Part shown: positions 18,901-27,103 of the stretch, in pieces | Layout: every line of letters starts with the position of its first letter | How positions within the stretch are numbered: position 1 is the stretch's first letter | NCBI GenBank assembly: GCA_900318395.1 | Contig: ONKL01000015.1 | Location: forward strand, 1 to 64,000 | Source: an uncultured Prevotella sp. | GTDB lineage: Bacteria; Bacteroidota; Bacteroidia; Bacteroidales; Bacteroidaceae | Reading direction: 5' to 3' | DNA: 64,000 nucleotides | Notes under the pieces: generated by a model | Seen by the model: the letters and a program-made list of their open reading frames with translations, nothing else | Told to the model about the DNA's origin: nothing | Database searches by the model: none | Made by a program: the position numbers and the translations under genes

Positions 18901-19528
18901 AGCCCAGGTCGATATTCGCCTCCTCATCACTCATCGAACGGATAATAATATCCTTGATGAAATTGGCATCCAAGCGCGAGTTGAGAAAGACGTTCTGTAT
19001 GCTTCGGGGGATATTCTGGTAACTGTTGGTTTCCAAAAGCCGGAAGCGGGAAAACTCCTTCCCCACGGTCTGCTTGTTGCCATAGAGGATGTCGCGATAT
19101 TGCTCATAGCGGTCGATGATTTTACTCATATAGGCACCACCAAGTCGCTCGCGTATTACCTTCCATTCTGCCGTCACCTCTCCATGTTCATCTACTAGCC
19201 ATTCTTTCTTGTAGGCAGCATCTACAAACCTGTAACATGCCCTGCCCGACGAACGGAGCACAAGAATACAGAATGGACCATGCTCATGCTCAACCTCATA
19301 GACCATATATGAATTGGCATGAGGCAAATAGAATTCGTCGAACGACTTCATCTCCTTAGGTATGCCCAGATGCAGCTTGTCTGCATTATAGAAAAACAGG
19401 ATGGCTCTAAGTAAAGTGCTCTTACCTACACCCTGCGTGCCGATAAAATGAACATTACCATCTAACTTCACTTCCGCATAGCGGATGTTGGCACTGTTGA
19501 TAAAAACTATTTTACGTAATGCTCTCAT
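15941..19528 (-). CDS. jetC: JetC: SMC-like ATPase of Wadjet
   Basis: 1195 residues with split ABC/SMC head domains. The N-terminal Walker A is GTQGVGKST (30-38). The C-terminal head has a signature-like VGSEGTD (1096-1102), Walker B ending in MMDE (D1135, E1136) and a strand LLINSSPT. Between the heads lies a long coiled coil rich in E, K and Q (roughly 230-1000) with a central hinge-like part. Unlike MukB or Rad50 it is followed by a Toprim nuclease gene. It should extrude plasmid DNA loops by ATP hydrolysis. Start overlaps jetB by 4 bases and stop overlaps jetD by 4 bases. Confidence 0.87.
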   Translation of the reverse strand: MRALRKIVFINSANIRYAEVKLDGNVHFIGTQGVGKSTLLRAILFFYNADKLHLGIPKEMKSFDEFYLPHANSYMVYEVEHEHGPFCILVLRSSGRACYRFVDAAYKKEWLVDEHGEVTAEWKVIRERLGGAYMSKIIDRYEQYRDILYGNKQTVGKEFSRFRLLETNSYQNIPRSIQNVFLNSRLDANFIKDIIIRSMSDEEANIDLGYFRRQVADFEQEYKDISCWYKLNQKGESLVRKQADTVVKSYHELLYMKQQIEDLCCELKYAERVARERLPLVEARIAEMMQEQDRLKRLVSEIQQKHDAEKATLNQEQGVLNDKLKRLKKRKEYYSAQQIESVMSRCTKEQGVKTVLDSLKDKLADLTARFNDITTKYKALRQNITHQLESFRQTQQQRIPRTEIELSFAEKIAEASNVIDSVKSEQNDCEKELLKLKYLVPFKEEKESLNQQLNELQLKEKELTGKISSLASDINRVQAEYDKKETETTADYQRKSEEKQAEIEKYSQQIASIARLLERTKGSLYEWLEENKADWEQNIGKVINEEKVLYQTGLHPQKTEGASLYGVKLDLTDLPLNVRKPKQLQEENANLEKELKRAKDEWHQIQHQQEKAIEVLKRQFAPQIKEFRQQKSLAETELRMIPQQRKAIAVRIEDYEAKAKQIIEQRQQELTIRQQELAHRLSSAQSALENVNANKQKLLNGAERKYNDAKAENLKMHAERVAAIKAETKVGEKNADTELLKLKQQEMDELKGRGADTTLVEDCKAKIKAAEDELRFIDEYRKLVYDYLRDKEELFDQEDNLKNQKKTLSEKLIQLNEKYQQRKQKYDQQFTAVGKELTERGDERKHLDEELQKADRFAHDENLCPPMFAEAKEKQTLRTPGQAVDDLTGIIVQRQTRHNQFKQSVNVFKGNFSVKNTFSFRTELTIDEDYLDFANNLDDFLINNKLEEYRRRTSERYVDILARVSKEMGELTRHESDVDKIIHDINRDFKERNFVGVIKLIALQSVPSTDKMVQLMKRIKEFNDENQFAMGEMNLFSTINRDELNQKAVSHLLDFMKSLTDNPSRQYLSLSDLFQLQFRIIENDNDTGWADKLSHVGSEGTDTLVKAMINIMLINVFKEKVSRKFGDFYIHCMMDEIGKLHPQNVKGILDFANARNILLINSSPTTYNVSDYRYTYLLQKDGNSKTIVHPLISQK

Positions 19529-20064
19529 GACTCTTCTGTTTCAATGATCGTGAGACAATCTATCAGTTCTTCGATGTAATGGAAAGCAGCGGTCACCTTG
19601 TAGGTGCCGTCCAGTTCGTTCTCCAGTTCCACGAACCCCATTCGCTCCAAGTCGCCTACCAGCTTATCTATCTTCTCTTCGTTTGTCTTGACATCCGTAT
19701 AGAGGTTGCGTGCCTTTTCCTTGAGTTCGATGTCGCTGGAGAATTTTTCGAGGATGATTGATTTACGGAAGGTAAAACCCGACGCAAAGGTGTTATTGAA
19801 GGTCTTGAGAAAATCCACACGGTCAATCCACAATGCCAGACGTTGCACCTTATCTGTTAGATCCATCCTGTTCTCAGTTCTTGAGAAATAGTAGTATCCA
19901 TTTCCGCCCTCCAACAGGAAGCCTATGCCACTGAAGTACTCCTGATAGTCGTTGAAGTCATCCTCAATAGCATCGTACAAGTGGGAACGCTGTTGCGAGA
20001 TGGAGTTTTGGGAGATAAAACCACCCTTGCTCAGTATGTCGAATATTTCTTTTGTATAACGCAT
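19525..20064 (-). CDS. jetB: JetB: MukE-like accessory subunit
   Basis: 179 residues. Winged-helix character: 'KEIFDILSKGGFISQNSI' at the start and 'KIDKLVGDLERMGFVELENELDGTYKVTAAFHYIEELI' near the end, as in MukE/JetB proteins that bind the kleisin. Size and position between jetA (9 bases upstream) and jetC (4-base overlap) agree. Identified mainly by context plus fold pattern, since the family diverges strongly in sequence. Confidence 0.75.
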   Translation of the reverse strand: MRYTKEIFDILSKGGFISQNSISQQRSHLYDAIEDDFNDYQEYFSGIGFLLEGGNGYYYFSRTENRMDLTDKVQRLALWIDRVDFLKTFNNTFASGFTFRKSIILEKFSSDIELKEKARNLYTDVKTNEEKIDKLVGDLERMGFVELENELDGTYKVTAAFHYIEELIDCLTIIETEES

Positions 20065-20073
20065 AACAATTGT

Positions 20074-21318
20074 TTACATCATCTTTGTTTGTGGATAGAT
20101 AACAGGATATTCGATGGCTCCATACTGCCTGTATTCGTCATCGATATGCAGTTCGTCGAGATATTGTGTGGCAATCTGACAGAAGAGCACCAGTTTCGCC
20201 TCGTCGTCCATCTTGATTCTATAGCCAGAATAGTTCATGACGAAGTGAAACAGATGGTCACCTGATGCCATGAAAGCATTCTTCACCTCGTTCACATCAA
20301 CTATCTGCAGCACCTCCTGCTGTTCTGCCAGTTCGCCCTCCGTCAGAGGGTCTGCCAGATTGCCTTTCCGCAGACGTCTGTTGCCCTTTCCTTTGGCGAC
20401 ATCCTGTAGCACCCGGAGTCCATCTTCCGAATTGCAAAGCATGGAGAGCGATACCTTCAGCGCGTATCGCGGACGGGGTTCCATCCATACAGGATTCCTC
20501 GCCTGCAGTTTTGCCTGTATGTCAGTATTTGTGTCGAGCAACATCTGGTCGCGCAGGTACTTCAGCTTCTGCACCTTCTGAAACAGACGGCTCTGGTATT
20601 CTATGAGGTTCAGGTAGTTGATAATCTGACGGTCCAACTCCAACAGGTTATGATATACCTCACGCAGTTGCAGTTTCACGTCCGTCACGATGTCCTTCAA
20701 CTGTACGTCCATCGCCACCATGAAGAAAGTGGTCTGTTTCTCGTCTATCACCCTTTCGCATTCGTTTATCAGGGCTGCAATGTCCTGACGTTTCTCATCC
20801 AGATGCACCAGTTTCTTTTTCTTGATGGCGAACGTTGGTTCATTCTTGTAAGTATTGTCAATGTTGCGCTTCAGGTCAATCACATTCCTCAACGTCGTGA
20901 GCGCGATATTCCGCAGTATCCGCTTCACATCGCGCAGATAGCCATACTTACGGCTAGGATTATTCTCGCTGAGATAGTAGTCGATAGCATTGTTCAGGCT
21001 TCCGATGCTCTCCTTGACACTTGCCACATTGATTTCCTCGTTCACCTCCAGCACATCCTCGAAAAATTTCAGATATACATCCTCCAGTTCCACAAAGTCG
21101 GCATTTTCGCGGATGATACCATATCGCTTCAAGAACTCAATGCTTTCATCCCTCTTACTTGCCAGTTCACGTGCCAGGTCATACCTAAACGACAGTTTCT
21201 TCCTGTCTTGGAATAGCGCATGAAGCAACCTGCGCTCCCTGTCCAAGGCACGTATCAATTCGTCTAACGAGCGGAAATGTGAAAGGTTGTCCATATCTTT
21301 AATCTTCTTTATCTCCAA
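20074..21318 (-). CDS. jetA: JetA: kleisin (MukF-like) subunit
   Basis: 414 residues, mostly helical, with an N-terminal winged-helix-like region (LSFRYDLARELASKRDESIEFLKRYGI) followed by long helices and a C-terminal globular end, as expected for the kleisin that bridges the JetC heads. It overlaps the end of the upstream RhuM gene by 20 bases, so that gene is locked into the same transcript. Assignment depends on position and general architecture; a fold comparison would settle it. Confidence 0.75.
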   Translation of the reverse strand: MEIKKIKDMDNLSHFRSLDELIRALDRERRLLHALFQDRKKLSFRYDLARELASKRDESIEFLKRYGIIRENADFVELEDVYLKFFEDVLEVNEEINVASVKESIGSLNNAIDYYLSENNPSRKYGYLRDVKRILRNIALTTLRNVIDLKRNIDNTYKNEPTFAIKKKKLVHLDEKRQDIAALINECERVIDEKQTTFFMVAMDVQLKDIVTDVKLQLREVYHNLLELDRQIINYLNLIEYQSRLFQKVQKLKYLRDQMLLDTNTDIQAKLQARNPVWMEPRPRYALKVSLSMLCNSEDGLRVLQDVAKGKGNRRLRKGNLADPLTEGELAEQQEVLQIVDVNEVKNAFMASGDHLFHFVMNYSGYRIKMDDEAKLVLFCQIATQYLDELHIDDEYRQYGAIEYPVIYPQTKMM

Positions 21319-22678
21319 ACAGCAGTTTCAATTGCTTGTCAAAGTCGCTCATAATCTCACGGTCTTGAATAACACGGAACTTGTCGTATTCGGTGAGTGC
21401 CTTTTCTACAGCCTGTACGTGAGTCACGCGGCCAGCATCTGGAAGTAACGGACGGTTGTTCAAATCCATGTAGCGTTGCAGTAGAGCAGACCAGTCTGCC
21501 ATCGTCATCAGGATATGGTCTTCTGCTCGTTGCTCAGCAATGTCAATGAAAGCATTGCTCAATCTGTTCAACGAATCAACCTCTTTTTCGCTCAGATAGT
21601 TCTTGGCAACAGTAACATCCGATTTCGCGACTCTTCCGTCAGGTGCATTCTTCCATGTTGTCAATCCCATGTGAGGGCGTTCAGCGTCTGCACGGTTATA
21701 GATAATCTCGGCAGCCGTTTGTTTGGTTATAGCATAATGCATCATATTCTGCACCGTTTTGAAGAACAACTGTGTTTCCTCAGAATCCTTGTCATAGTCA
21801 GAACTACACTCGCTGTATATGTCTGTAATCTTCTGATAATAACGTCGTTCGCTGATACGTATCTCGCGGATGCGATCAAGCAAATCATCAAAGTAGTCTG
21901 CTCCGAATACGTTCTTTCCCTTCAGACGCTCATCATCCAAAACGAAGCCTTTGGTAAGGTATTCTTTTAGAACTTGTGTCGCCCAGATACGGAATTGAGT
22001 GGCCTCATAACTATTCACACGATAACCTACGGCAATGACCACATCAAGGTTGTACATCATCACCTCTCCAGACCATTTGTCCGAAGGTATCCTAATTTTT
22101 CGGATAGTGTCGGACAAATGTATTTCTCCGCTTTCATCAATTTGTTTAAGATGATAATTAACAGTACGAACATCGACCCCAAATAACTCTGCCATCCTCT
22201 GTTGTGAAAGCCAAAATGTATTGGTGTCAAAGATAACTTGCACTTGCACTTTCCCACGTCCGCCTTTATACATCAAAATAGAGGACTCCATGCTTCTCAC
22301 GGCAACATCTGGAGTCATGGTCGCACTAAAATACTGTTGTGCAGCCTTCACCATCTCTTTCTTTTGGTCGGCATTCATCGCTACAGCCATACAAGCTGCA
22401 CGTGAAAGGCGAATGCTCGTCACCTCTCTGACAGCACCATTGCCCAACTCAGCCATCTCCGTTATCTCCACAAAATGCTCACCCAGATGGTAGCCCTTCT
22501 GCGAAGTCAATGCCTGTGCCTTAGCTATGACACGTTCAAAGTTCCAGTACTTGCCATAGCCCATCACTCGCGCCAACTTGCGTGAGTTCCACCATTCTTT
22601 ACCATCAGCGTAAACCTCTTTCAGTTGCTCGAAGGGAGATTGCAGTTCTGGGATATTAATAGAGTCTTCAGTCATCAT
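21299..22678 (-). CDS. DinD/BRO-N-like and RhuM domain fusion at the head of the Wadjet operon
   Basis: 459 residues. Residues ~1-115 resemble the DinD / BRO-N group (EWWNSRKLARVMGYGKYWNFERVIAKA, then RLSRAACMAVAMNADQ). Residues ~125-459 match RhuM virulence-type proteins: FWLSQQRMAELFGV, VGYRVNSYEATQFRIWAT, FDDLLDRIREIRISERRYYQKITDIY, ITKQTAAEIIYNRADAERPHMGLT. RhuM proteins are usually ~330 residues and stand alone or sit in restriction loci. The fusion and the 20-base overlap into jetA make it a candidate regulator or fifth component of the Wadjet system. Biochemical function of RhuM is not established. Confidence 0.8.
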   Translation of the reverse strand: MMTEDSINIPELQSPFEQLKEVYADGKEWWNSRKLARVMGYGKYWNFERVIAKAQALTSQKGYHLGEHFVEITEMAELGNGAVREVTSIRLSRAACMAVAMNADQKKEMVKAAQQYFSATMTPDVAVRSMESSILMYKGGRGKVQVQVIFDTNTFWLSQQRMAELFGVDVRTVNYHLKQIDESGEIHLSDTIRKIRIPSDKWSGEVMMYNLDVVIAVGYRVNSYEATQFRIWATQVLKEYLTKGFVLDDERLKGKNVFGADYFDDLLDRIREIRISERRYYQKITDIYSECSSDYDKDSEETQLFFKTVQNMMHYAITKQTAAEIIYNRADAERPHMGLTTWKNAPDGRVAKSDVTVAKNYLSEKEVDSLNRLSNAFIDIAEQRAEDHILMTMADWSALLQRYMDLNNRPLLPDAGRVTHVQAVEKALTEYDKFRVIQDREIMSDFDKQLKLLFGDKED

Positions 22679-22854
22679 TGTTAACTTATATTTTATCAGC
22701 CTTTTCTACAAAGGCTTCGCCTGACTTGAATTGGTATGAGTTGTACCTTATCATATAATATATACGCGTACAAAATTAATTCATTTTTCACGAAATAAAG
22801 AACATAAATCTATTTTTCTGCAAAATACAATCATTTTGGTGGAATCTGAACTTA
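22679..22854 (-). promoter_or_regulatory. Leader and likely promoter region of the rhuM-jetABCD operon
   Basis: AT-rich 176 bases between the operon and the dehydrogenase gene. On the minus strand a TAATTTTG box lies at 22771-22778; no TTG is found at 19-21 bases upstream, so it is a weak or activated promoter. A small hairpin (AGCCTTT/AAAGGCT, 22699-22715) lies in the leader. Confidence 0.4.
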
Positions 22855-23805
22855 TCACACAACATTCTGCGGATGGGCGGTGAGGAAGGAACGGACATTA
22901 TCGATGGCCACCCGCAGCAAACGGCTGCGGGCTTCCTTCGAGGCCCAAGCGATGTGAGGCGTGATGAAGGCGTTAGGCTGCCTCAAAAGGGGATTGGTGG
23001 CCTTTGGCGGTTCCTCTGTCAGCACGTCAGCACAGAAAGCAGCCAGTTGCCCCTTCGCAAGTGCCTCAACCACAGCCTGATCATCGACCAACGGTCCTCG
23101 ACCCGTATTAATCAGGATAGTTGACGGTTTCATCTTTCGAAGTACCTGACTGTCAATCAGATGGTGCGTGTCTGGTGTCAGCGGACAATGTAGGCTGATG
23201 ACGTCACACGCTGAAAAGATTTCATCCTTCAACTTCTTCTCAACGTAGGAAGGCAACTGATTTTCCGGCTTACTGGTATAAGCACAGACTCGCATGCCGA
23301 AAGCATGGGCGATGGCAGCCACACGCTGACCGATATTTCCAAGTCCGATGATGCCAAACGTCTTGCCAGAAAGTTCCATGTGTGAGAAGTCCCAATAGCA
23401 GAAGTCCAGACTTCTGCTCCATCGCCCCTCACGATTGGCAATGGCATAATGCTCCGTGCGGTTCGTCACCGTCAGCAGGTGCGCAAACACCATCTGCGCC
23501 ACACTCTCCGTACTATAGGCAGGCACATTGGTCACCGTGATGCCTCGCTCATGCGCAGCCTCAATGTCCACCACATTGTAGCCCGTCGCCAGCACACCTA
23601 TATATTTAAGATGTTGAAGCTGTGCCATCTCCTCTCTGCCAATCACCACCTTATTGGTCAGCACAACCTCAGCCTCAGCAGCTCTCGCTACCGTCTCACT
23701 CGGGCTGGTACGGTCGTACACCGTCACCTCGCCCATTGTCTTCAATTCATCCCACGACAGATCGCCGGGATTGGCACTATAGCCGTCTAATACTACGATA
23801 TTCAT
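22855..23805 (-). CDS. D-2-hydroxyacid dehydrogenase (NAD)
   Basis: 316 residues of the glycerate/hydroxypyruvate dehydrogenase type. The Rossmann motif GLGNIG is at 154-159. Catalytic residues are R236 (NTGRGP), E265 (LTEEPP) and H284 (TPHIAW). It interconverts a 2-hydroxyacid and 2-oxoacid with NAD(H) in the cytoplasm; by similarity hydroxypyruvate/glycerate is the best guess. Preceded by the terminator of the DUF349 gene, so probably its own transcript. Confidence 0.87.
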   Translation of the reverse strand: MNIVVLDGYSANPGDLSWDELKTMGEVTVYDRTSPSETVARAAEAEVVLTNKVVIGREEMAQLQHLKYIGVLATGYNVVDIEAAHERGITVTNVPAYSTESVAQMVFAHLLTVTNRTEHYAIANREGRWSRSLDFCYWDFSHMELSGKTFGIIGLGNIGQRVAAIAHAFGMRVCAYTSKPENQLPSYVEKKLKDEIFSACDVISLHCPLTPDTHHLIDSQVLRKMKPSTILINTGRGPLVDDQAVVEALAKGQLAAFCADVLTEEPPKATNPLLRQPNAFITPHIAWASKEARSRLLRVAIDNVRSFLTAHPQNVV

Positions 23806-23835
23806 ATTTATTTCTCTCTATGCATATAGAATATA

Positions 23836-23876
23836 ACCGACGAGATGCGACTTACGCCGCATCTCGTCGGTTTTTT
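23836..23876 (-). terminator. Strong hairpin terminator after the DUF349 gene
   Basis: Perfect 14-bp stem (ACCGACGAGATGCG at 23836-23849 with its complement at 23858-23871). On the plus strand six T follow directly; on the minus strand the tail is TATATTC. It lies 17 bases past the DUF349 stop and could work in both directions. Confidence 0.8.
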
Positions 23877-23892
23877 ATATCATCGGATGATA

Positions 23893-25719
23893 TTAGTCTT
23901 TGTTCTCGGCATCAATGGCCTTGATCTTCTCGCGGACGAGGTTCATGTCATCCTTAAGCTTCTGCACCTTGCGGTTCATCTCGTCGATGAGGGAATTGCC
24001 CTTCTTTGATGAGACATTCAGGAACCCGAGGTTGTTCTCGTAGGTCTGAATCTCCTGCTTCAGGGCCTCATACTGACGGAACAGACGGGCGCGCTCATTG
24101 TCGAGGGCATTGCCTCCACGCTCAGCCACCTGCTTGAGATTCTGCTTGAAATTGTTCAGGCGACGCTTGGCCACACTGATATTCAGGTCTTTATAAAGCT
24201 TGTCGAGCACAGCATGATACTCTTCATAGAGCTTATCCTTATCTTTGAAAGGCACATGGCCTACAGCCTGATACTCTTCAACGAGGCTCTGCACTTTCTC
24301 CTGGATATTGTCACCAGCCTCTTCAGCTACAGCCTTGAGTTTAGAGATGATATCGCGCTTCTTTTCAAGGTTGCCATGCTCTTCACTGCGCTGACCTGCA
24401 CCAGCAGCATTACGTGCCTCAAAGAACTTGTTGCAGGCACCAAGGAACTCATTCCAGAGCTGATCACCCAGTTTCTTGGGCACCACACCAATGGTCTTCC
24501 ACTCCTTCTGAAGGGCGACGAGCTTATCTGATGTCGACTTCCAGTCAGTAGAATCCTGCAGCGCCTTAGCCTTCTCAATCAGATCACGCTTCTTCTCTGC
24601 ATTCTCCTTGAAAGTGTTCTTCAGCCCCTTGAAGTATTCAGCCTTACGTCCGAAGAAGTCGTCGCAGGCAGCACGGAAGCGCTCGAAGATCTTCACGTTC
24701 ATCTTCTGAGGAGCAAAACCGATGGTCTTCCACTCTGCCTGAATATCGATAATCTCCTTGGTATGCTTCTCCCAGTCGCCACTGCCTTTATTCTCCTCAG
24801 CGGCAATAGCCTCAACCTTCTCACAGAGGGCAGTCTTACGGGCCAGATTGTCTTCCTCCTTGGCACGCACACCCTCGAAATGCTGCTGATGACGCTTGTT
24901 GATGACAGTCGAAGCGGCCTTGAAACGATTCCAGATCTCCTCACGCTGCTCTTTGGCAACAGGACCGATCTCACGATACTCCTGATGCAGTTTCTGCAAC
25001 TGGTGGAATGCGCTGATGACATCCTCCTCGTCAGCCAGTTTCTCTGCTGCCTCACAGAGGGCGGTCTTCAACTCTAGATTCTTCTTGAAGTCATATTCAC
25101 GAGCCTCACTGTTGAGGCGAAGCATATCATAGAACTGCTCGACATAGAGCTGATAGTTACGCCACAGCTCACTGGCCTTTTCGGCAGGAACGGCTTTGAT
25201 CTCACGCCACTGCTGCTGGAGCGACTTGAACTCCTGATAGCTCTTGTTGGCTTCTTCAGGGGTGGTGATCATAGCCTTTATCTGGTCGATGATGGAGAGT
25301 TTCTTGGCGAGGTTCTCCTGTTTCTCAGCTTCCTGCTCTTTCATAATTTGGGCACGTTTCTCTTTGATGATGCCCATTTCGGCCTTGAAGTGCTCCTCGA
25401 GTTCATCAGGCGTTACCTGATACTGCTCTGGGTCGCCCCCAGCTTCGAGATAGGCCTTGAGCTTCGCCTCGCGCTCAGCAATATGGAGCTTATAGAAGGC
25501 TGTTTTCAGATAGTCTACCTCATCCTTCTGCGGTGTCTCGTCGCCATGCGCAATATCCTGCACACGCTTCAAGACCTCGGCTTTGGTCTCATAGACCTTG
25601 CGAGGCTGTTCTTCCGCAGCTGGAGCTGTTTCTTCATTCACCACTTCAGGAGCTGCTGCTTCCTGGATAACTTCTTTCGTTTCCTCCTGCTGGAGGATGT
25701 TCTCTTGAGAGTCCATCAT
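23893..25719 (-). CDS. DUF349 repeat protein
   Basis: 608 residues. About five DUF349 repeats, each a helical bundle of ~75 residues with a W-x3-G/A-x4 core (EWKTIGFAPQKMNVKIFERFRAA; EWKTIGVVPKKLGDQLWNEFL; YREIGPVAKEQREEIWNRFKAA). The N-terminal ~60 residues are acidic and disordered, with long coiled-coil-like helices elsewhere. Common in Bacteroidetes; role unknown. Confidence 0.85.
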   Translation of the reverse strand: MMDSQENILQQEETKEVIQEAAAPEVVNEETAPAAEEQPRKVYETKAEVLKRVQDIAHGDETPQKDEVDYLKTAFYKLHIAEREAKLKAYLEAGGDPEQYQVTPDELEEHFKAEMGIIKEKRAQIMKEQEAEKQENLAKKLSIIDQIKAMITTPEEANKSYQEFKSLQQQWREIKAVPAEKASELWRNYQLYVEQFYDMLRLNSEAREYDFKKNLELKTALCEAAEKLADEEDVISAFHQLQKLHQEYREIGPVAKEQREEIWNRFKAASTVINKRHQQHFEGVRAKEEDNLARKTALCEKVEAIAAEENKGSGDWEKHTKEIIDIQAEWKTIGFAPQKMNVKIFERFRAACDDFFGRKAEYFKGLKNTFKENAEKKRDLIEKAKALQDSTDWKSTSDKLVALQKEWKTIGVVPKKLGDQLWNEFLGACNKFFEARNAAGAGQRSEEHGNLEKKRDIISKLKAVAEEAGDNIQEKVQSLVEEYQAVGHVPFKDKDKLYEEYHAVLDKLYKDLNISVAKRRLNNFKQNLKQVAERGGNALDNERARLFRQYEALKQEIQTYENNLGFLNVSSKKGNSLIDEMNRKVQKLKDDMNLVREKIKAIDAENKD

Positions 25720-25779
25720 TTAACTATTTAGTTATTGACTTTGAGTTATAATGATGCATCGCATCATCGCATTTGGGGT

Positions 25780-25787
25780 CAAAGGTA
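25780..25787 (-). promoter_or_regulatory. -7 box of the DUF349 gene
   Basis: TACCTTTG on the minus strand, 60 bases before the ATG. The upstream sequence is part of a word-repeat array and has no TTG at the usual distance. Confidence 0.5.
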
Positions 25788-25806
25788 GCAAAAAGGAGAG
25801 AAAAAA

Positions 25807-25915
25807 GAGAAGTGAAAAGTAAAAAATTGTTATGTCTTTTGATTTTTTAACTTTTCACTCCACACTTTTCACTTTTCACCTCACACTTTTCACTCCTCAC
25901 TCCACACTCCTCAAA
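25807..25915. repeat. Word-repeat array (ACTTTTC / ACTCCTC / CTCCACA) with terminator-like hairpin
   Basis: 25849-25915 consists of degenerate 7-10-base words such as CTTTTCACT, CTCCACACT and CCTCACACT. AGTGAAAAGT (25811-25820) on the left pairs with ACTTTTCACT (25850-25859). On the minus strand the hairpin is followed by a T-rich tail (TCTCTTTTTTCTC), so it can end corA transcription. The array begins right at the corA stop codon (25911-25913). Confidence 0.7.
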
Positions 25916-26837
25916 CGAGTCGCTTATGGTGGAAGAACAGCCAGCACATGCCCGAAACGCCCATCGAGAGTATGATAGCCAGAACGAATCCCCAAGGTTC
26001 AGCCTCCATACCATTGATGAGGTTCATACCGAACATCGAGGTAATCAGCGTCGGAATCATCATAATGATAGTGACAGAGGTCAGCGTACGCATCACGGTG
26101 TTCATATTGTTGTTGATGATACTCGAATAGGTGTCCATAGTCGATTCCAAAATGTTGGAATAGATGAGGGTCGTCTCTCGAGCCTGGGTCATCTCGATGT
26201 TTACATCTTCAATCAGGTCAGCGTCCAATTCGTCGATCTGGAGTTTAAACTTCAGTTTCGACAACAGCGTCTCGTTGCCTCGGATGGAGGTCTGGAAGTA
26301 AGTGAGCGAATCTTGCAGACGGCTGAGTCCAATCAGGCTCTCGTTGTTCACCTCTTTGTCGAGATTTCGTTTGGCCTTATCGATGAGCATAGAGATCTGC
26401 TTGAGCCGCTTCAGATACCAGACAGCCGATGACAGGAAGATGCGGAAGATCATATCGACATGATCCGTAAAGCCCTCTCCGCGTTTCTGCTGGAACGAGA
26501 GGAAGTCGATCATCATGTTCGTTTCATAGAAACAAACAGTAATCGTGACATCGCGCTTATGGATAATACCGAGGGGCACGGTGGTATAAGGTGTTCGACT
26601 GCGGATCTCCTTGACATAGGGAATACGCAGGATGATGAGCATCCAACCGTCATCGTACTCATAACGGGCACGTTCGTCGGTATCGCTGATATCCGACATG
26701 AAGTAATCAGGGATATTGAACTTCTCTTCGAGTTCGCGCTGGTCTTCTTCGGTGGGGCAAGTCACCTGTATCCAGCAATTGGGCTGCCACTCTGTGAGCT
26801 GGGTCAGTCCGCCTTGGGTGTTCCAGTAAGTCTTCAT
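25911..26837 (-). CDS. corA: CorA-family magnesium/divalent metal transporter
   Basis: 308 residues. An N-terminal soluble domain is followed by two C-terminal membrane helices (TSVTIIMMIPTLITSMFGMN and the segment after it) with the GMN selectivity motif in FGMNLINGM at their junction. The family forms pentameric channels for Mg2+ and related ions in the inner membrane. The cytosolic domain is the usual length. A -7 box lies 140 bases upstream. Confidence 0.87.
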   Translation of the reverse strand: MKTYWNTQGGLTQLTEWQPNCWIQVTCPTEEDQRELEEKFNIPDYFMSDISDTDERARYEYDDGWMLIILRIPYVKEIRSRTPYTTVPLGIIHKRDVTITVCFYETNMMIDFLSFQQKRGEGFTDHVDMIFRIFLSSAVWYLKRLKQISMLIDKAKRNLDKEVNNESLIGLSRLQDSLTYFQTSIRGNETLLSKLKFKLQIDELDADLIEDVNIEMTQARETTLIYSNILESTMDTYSSIINNNMNTVMRTLTSVTIIMMIPTLITSMFGMNLINGMEAEPWGFVLAIILSMGVSGMCWLFFHHKRLV

Positions 26838-26980
26838 TTTGCTAATCCTTTTTTCGTTTGTGAAATGGTTTTAGCGGCAAAGGGATTAGCAGCCTTGCTC
26901 GCCATCCCCCGCCTTTACGAATTGTAATTTTCCGCCGGGTAATCGTCCATAATTTTGTTACTAATTTGAGTTATCGGGTG

Positions 26981-26988
26981 CAAAGATA
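26981..26988 (-). promoter_or_regulatory. -7 box upstream of corA
   Basis: TATCTTTG on the minus strand, 144 bases before the corA ATG; no TTG at the consensus distance. The long leader between the box and the ATG could hold a metal-responsive element, but I see no defined fold. Confidence 0.4.
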
Positions 26989-27019
26989 GGAAATAAAAAT
27001 GAAATAATAAAATAAAAAA

Positions 27020-27097
27020 GGCACGGATTACATGGATTTGCACGGTTTTTTTGTTTTTTTGTTATTACAAGCCGTGAAAATCTGTGCAATCCGTGCC
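27020..27097 (-). terminator. Long imperfect hairpin after pepD (CACGGATT words)
   Basis: Arms 27020-27045 and 27072-27097 pair at about 21 of 26 positions (outer GGCACGGATT perfect). On the minus strand the hairpin starts 6 bases after the pepD stop and is followed by TTTTTT. The arms are built of CACGGATT-like words, another Bacteroidales intergenic repeat type. Confidence 0.7.
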
Positions 27098-27103
27098 AAT
27101 CAA

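Noticed and set aside
15941-21318. MukBEF condensin instead of Wadjet
   Set aside because: A Toprim/DUF2220 nuclease gene follows in the same transcript, which MukBEF loci lack, and the SMC protein differs from MukB in size and arrangement.
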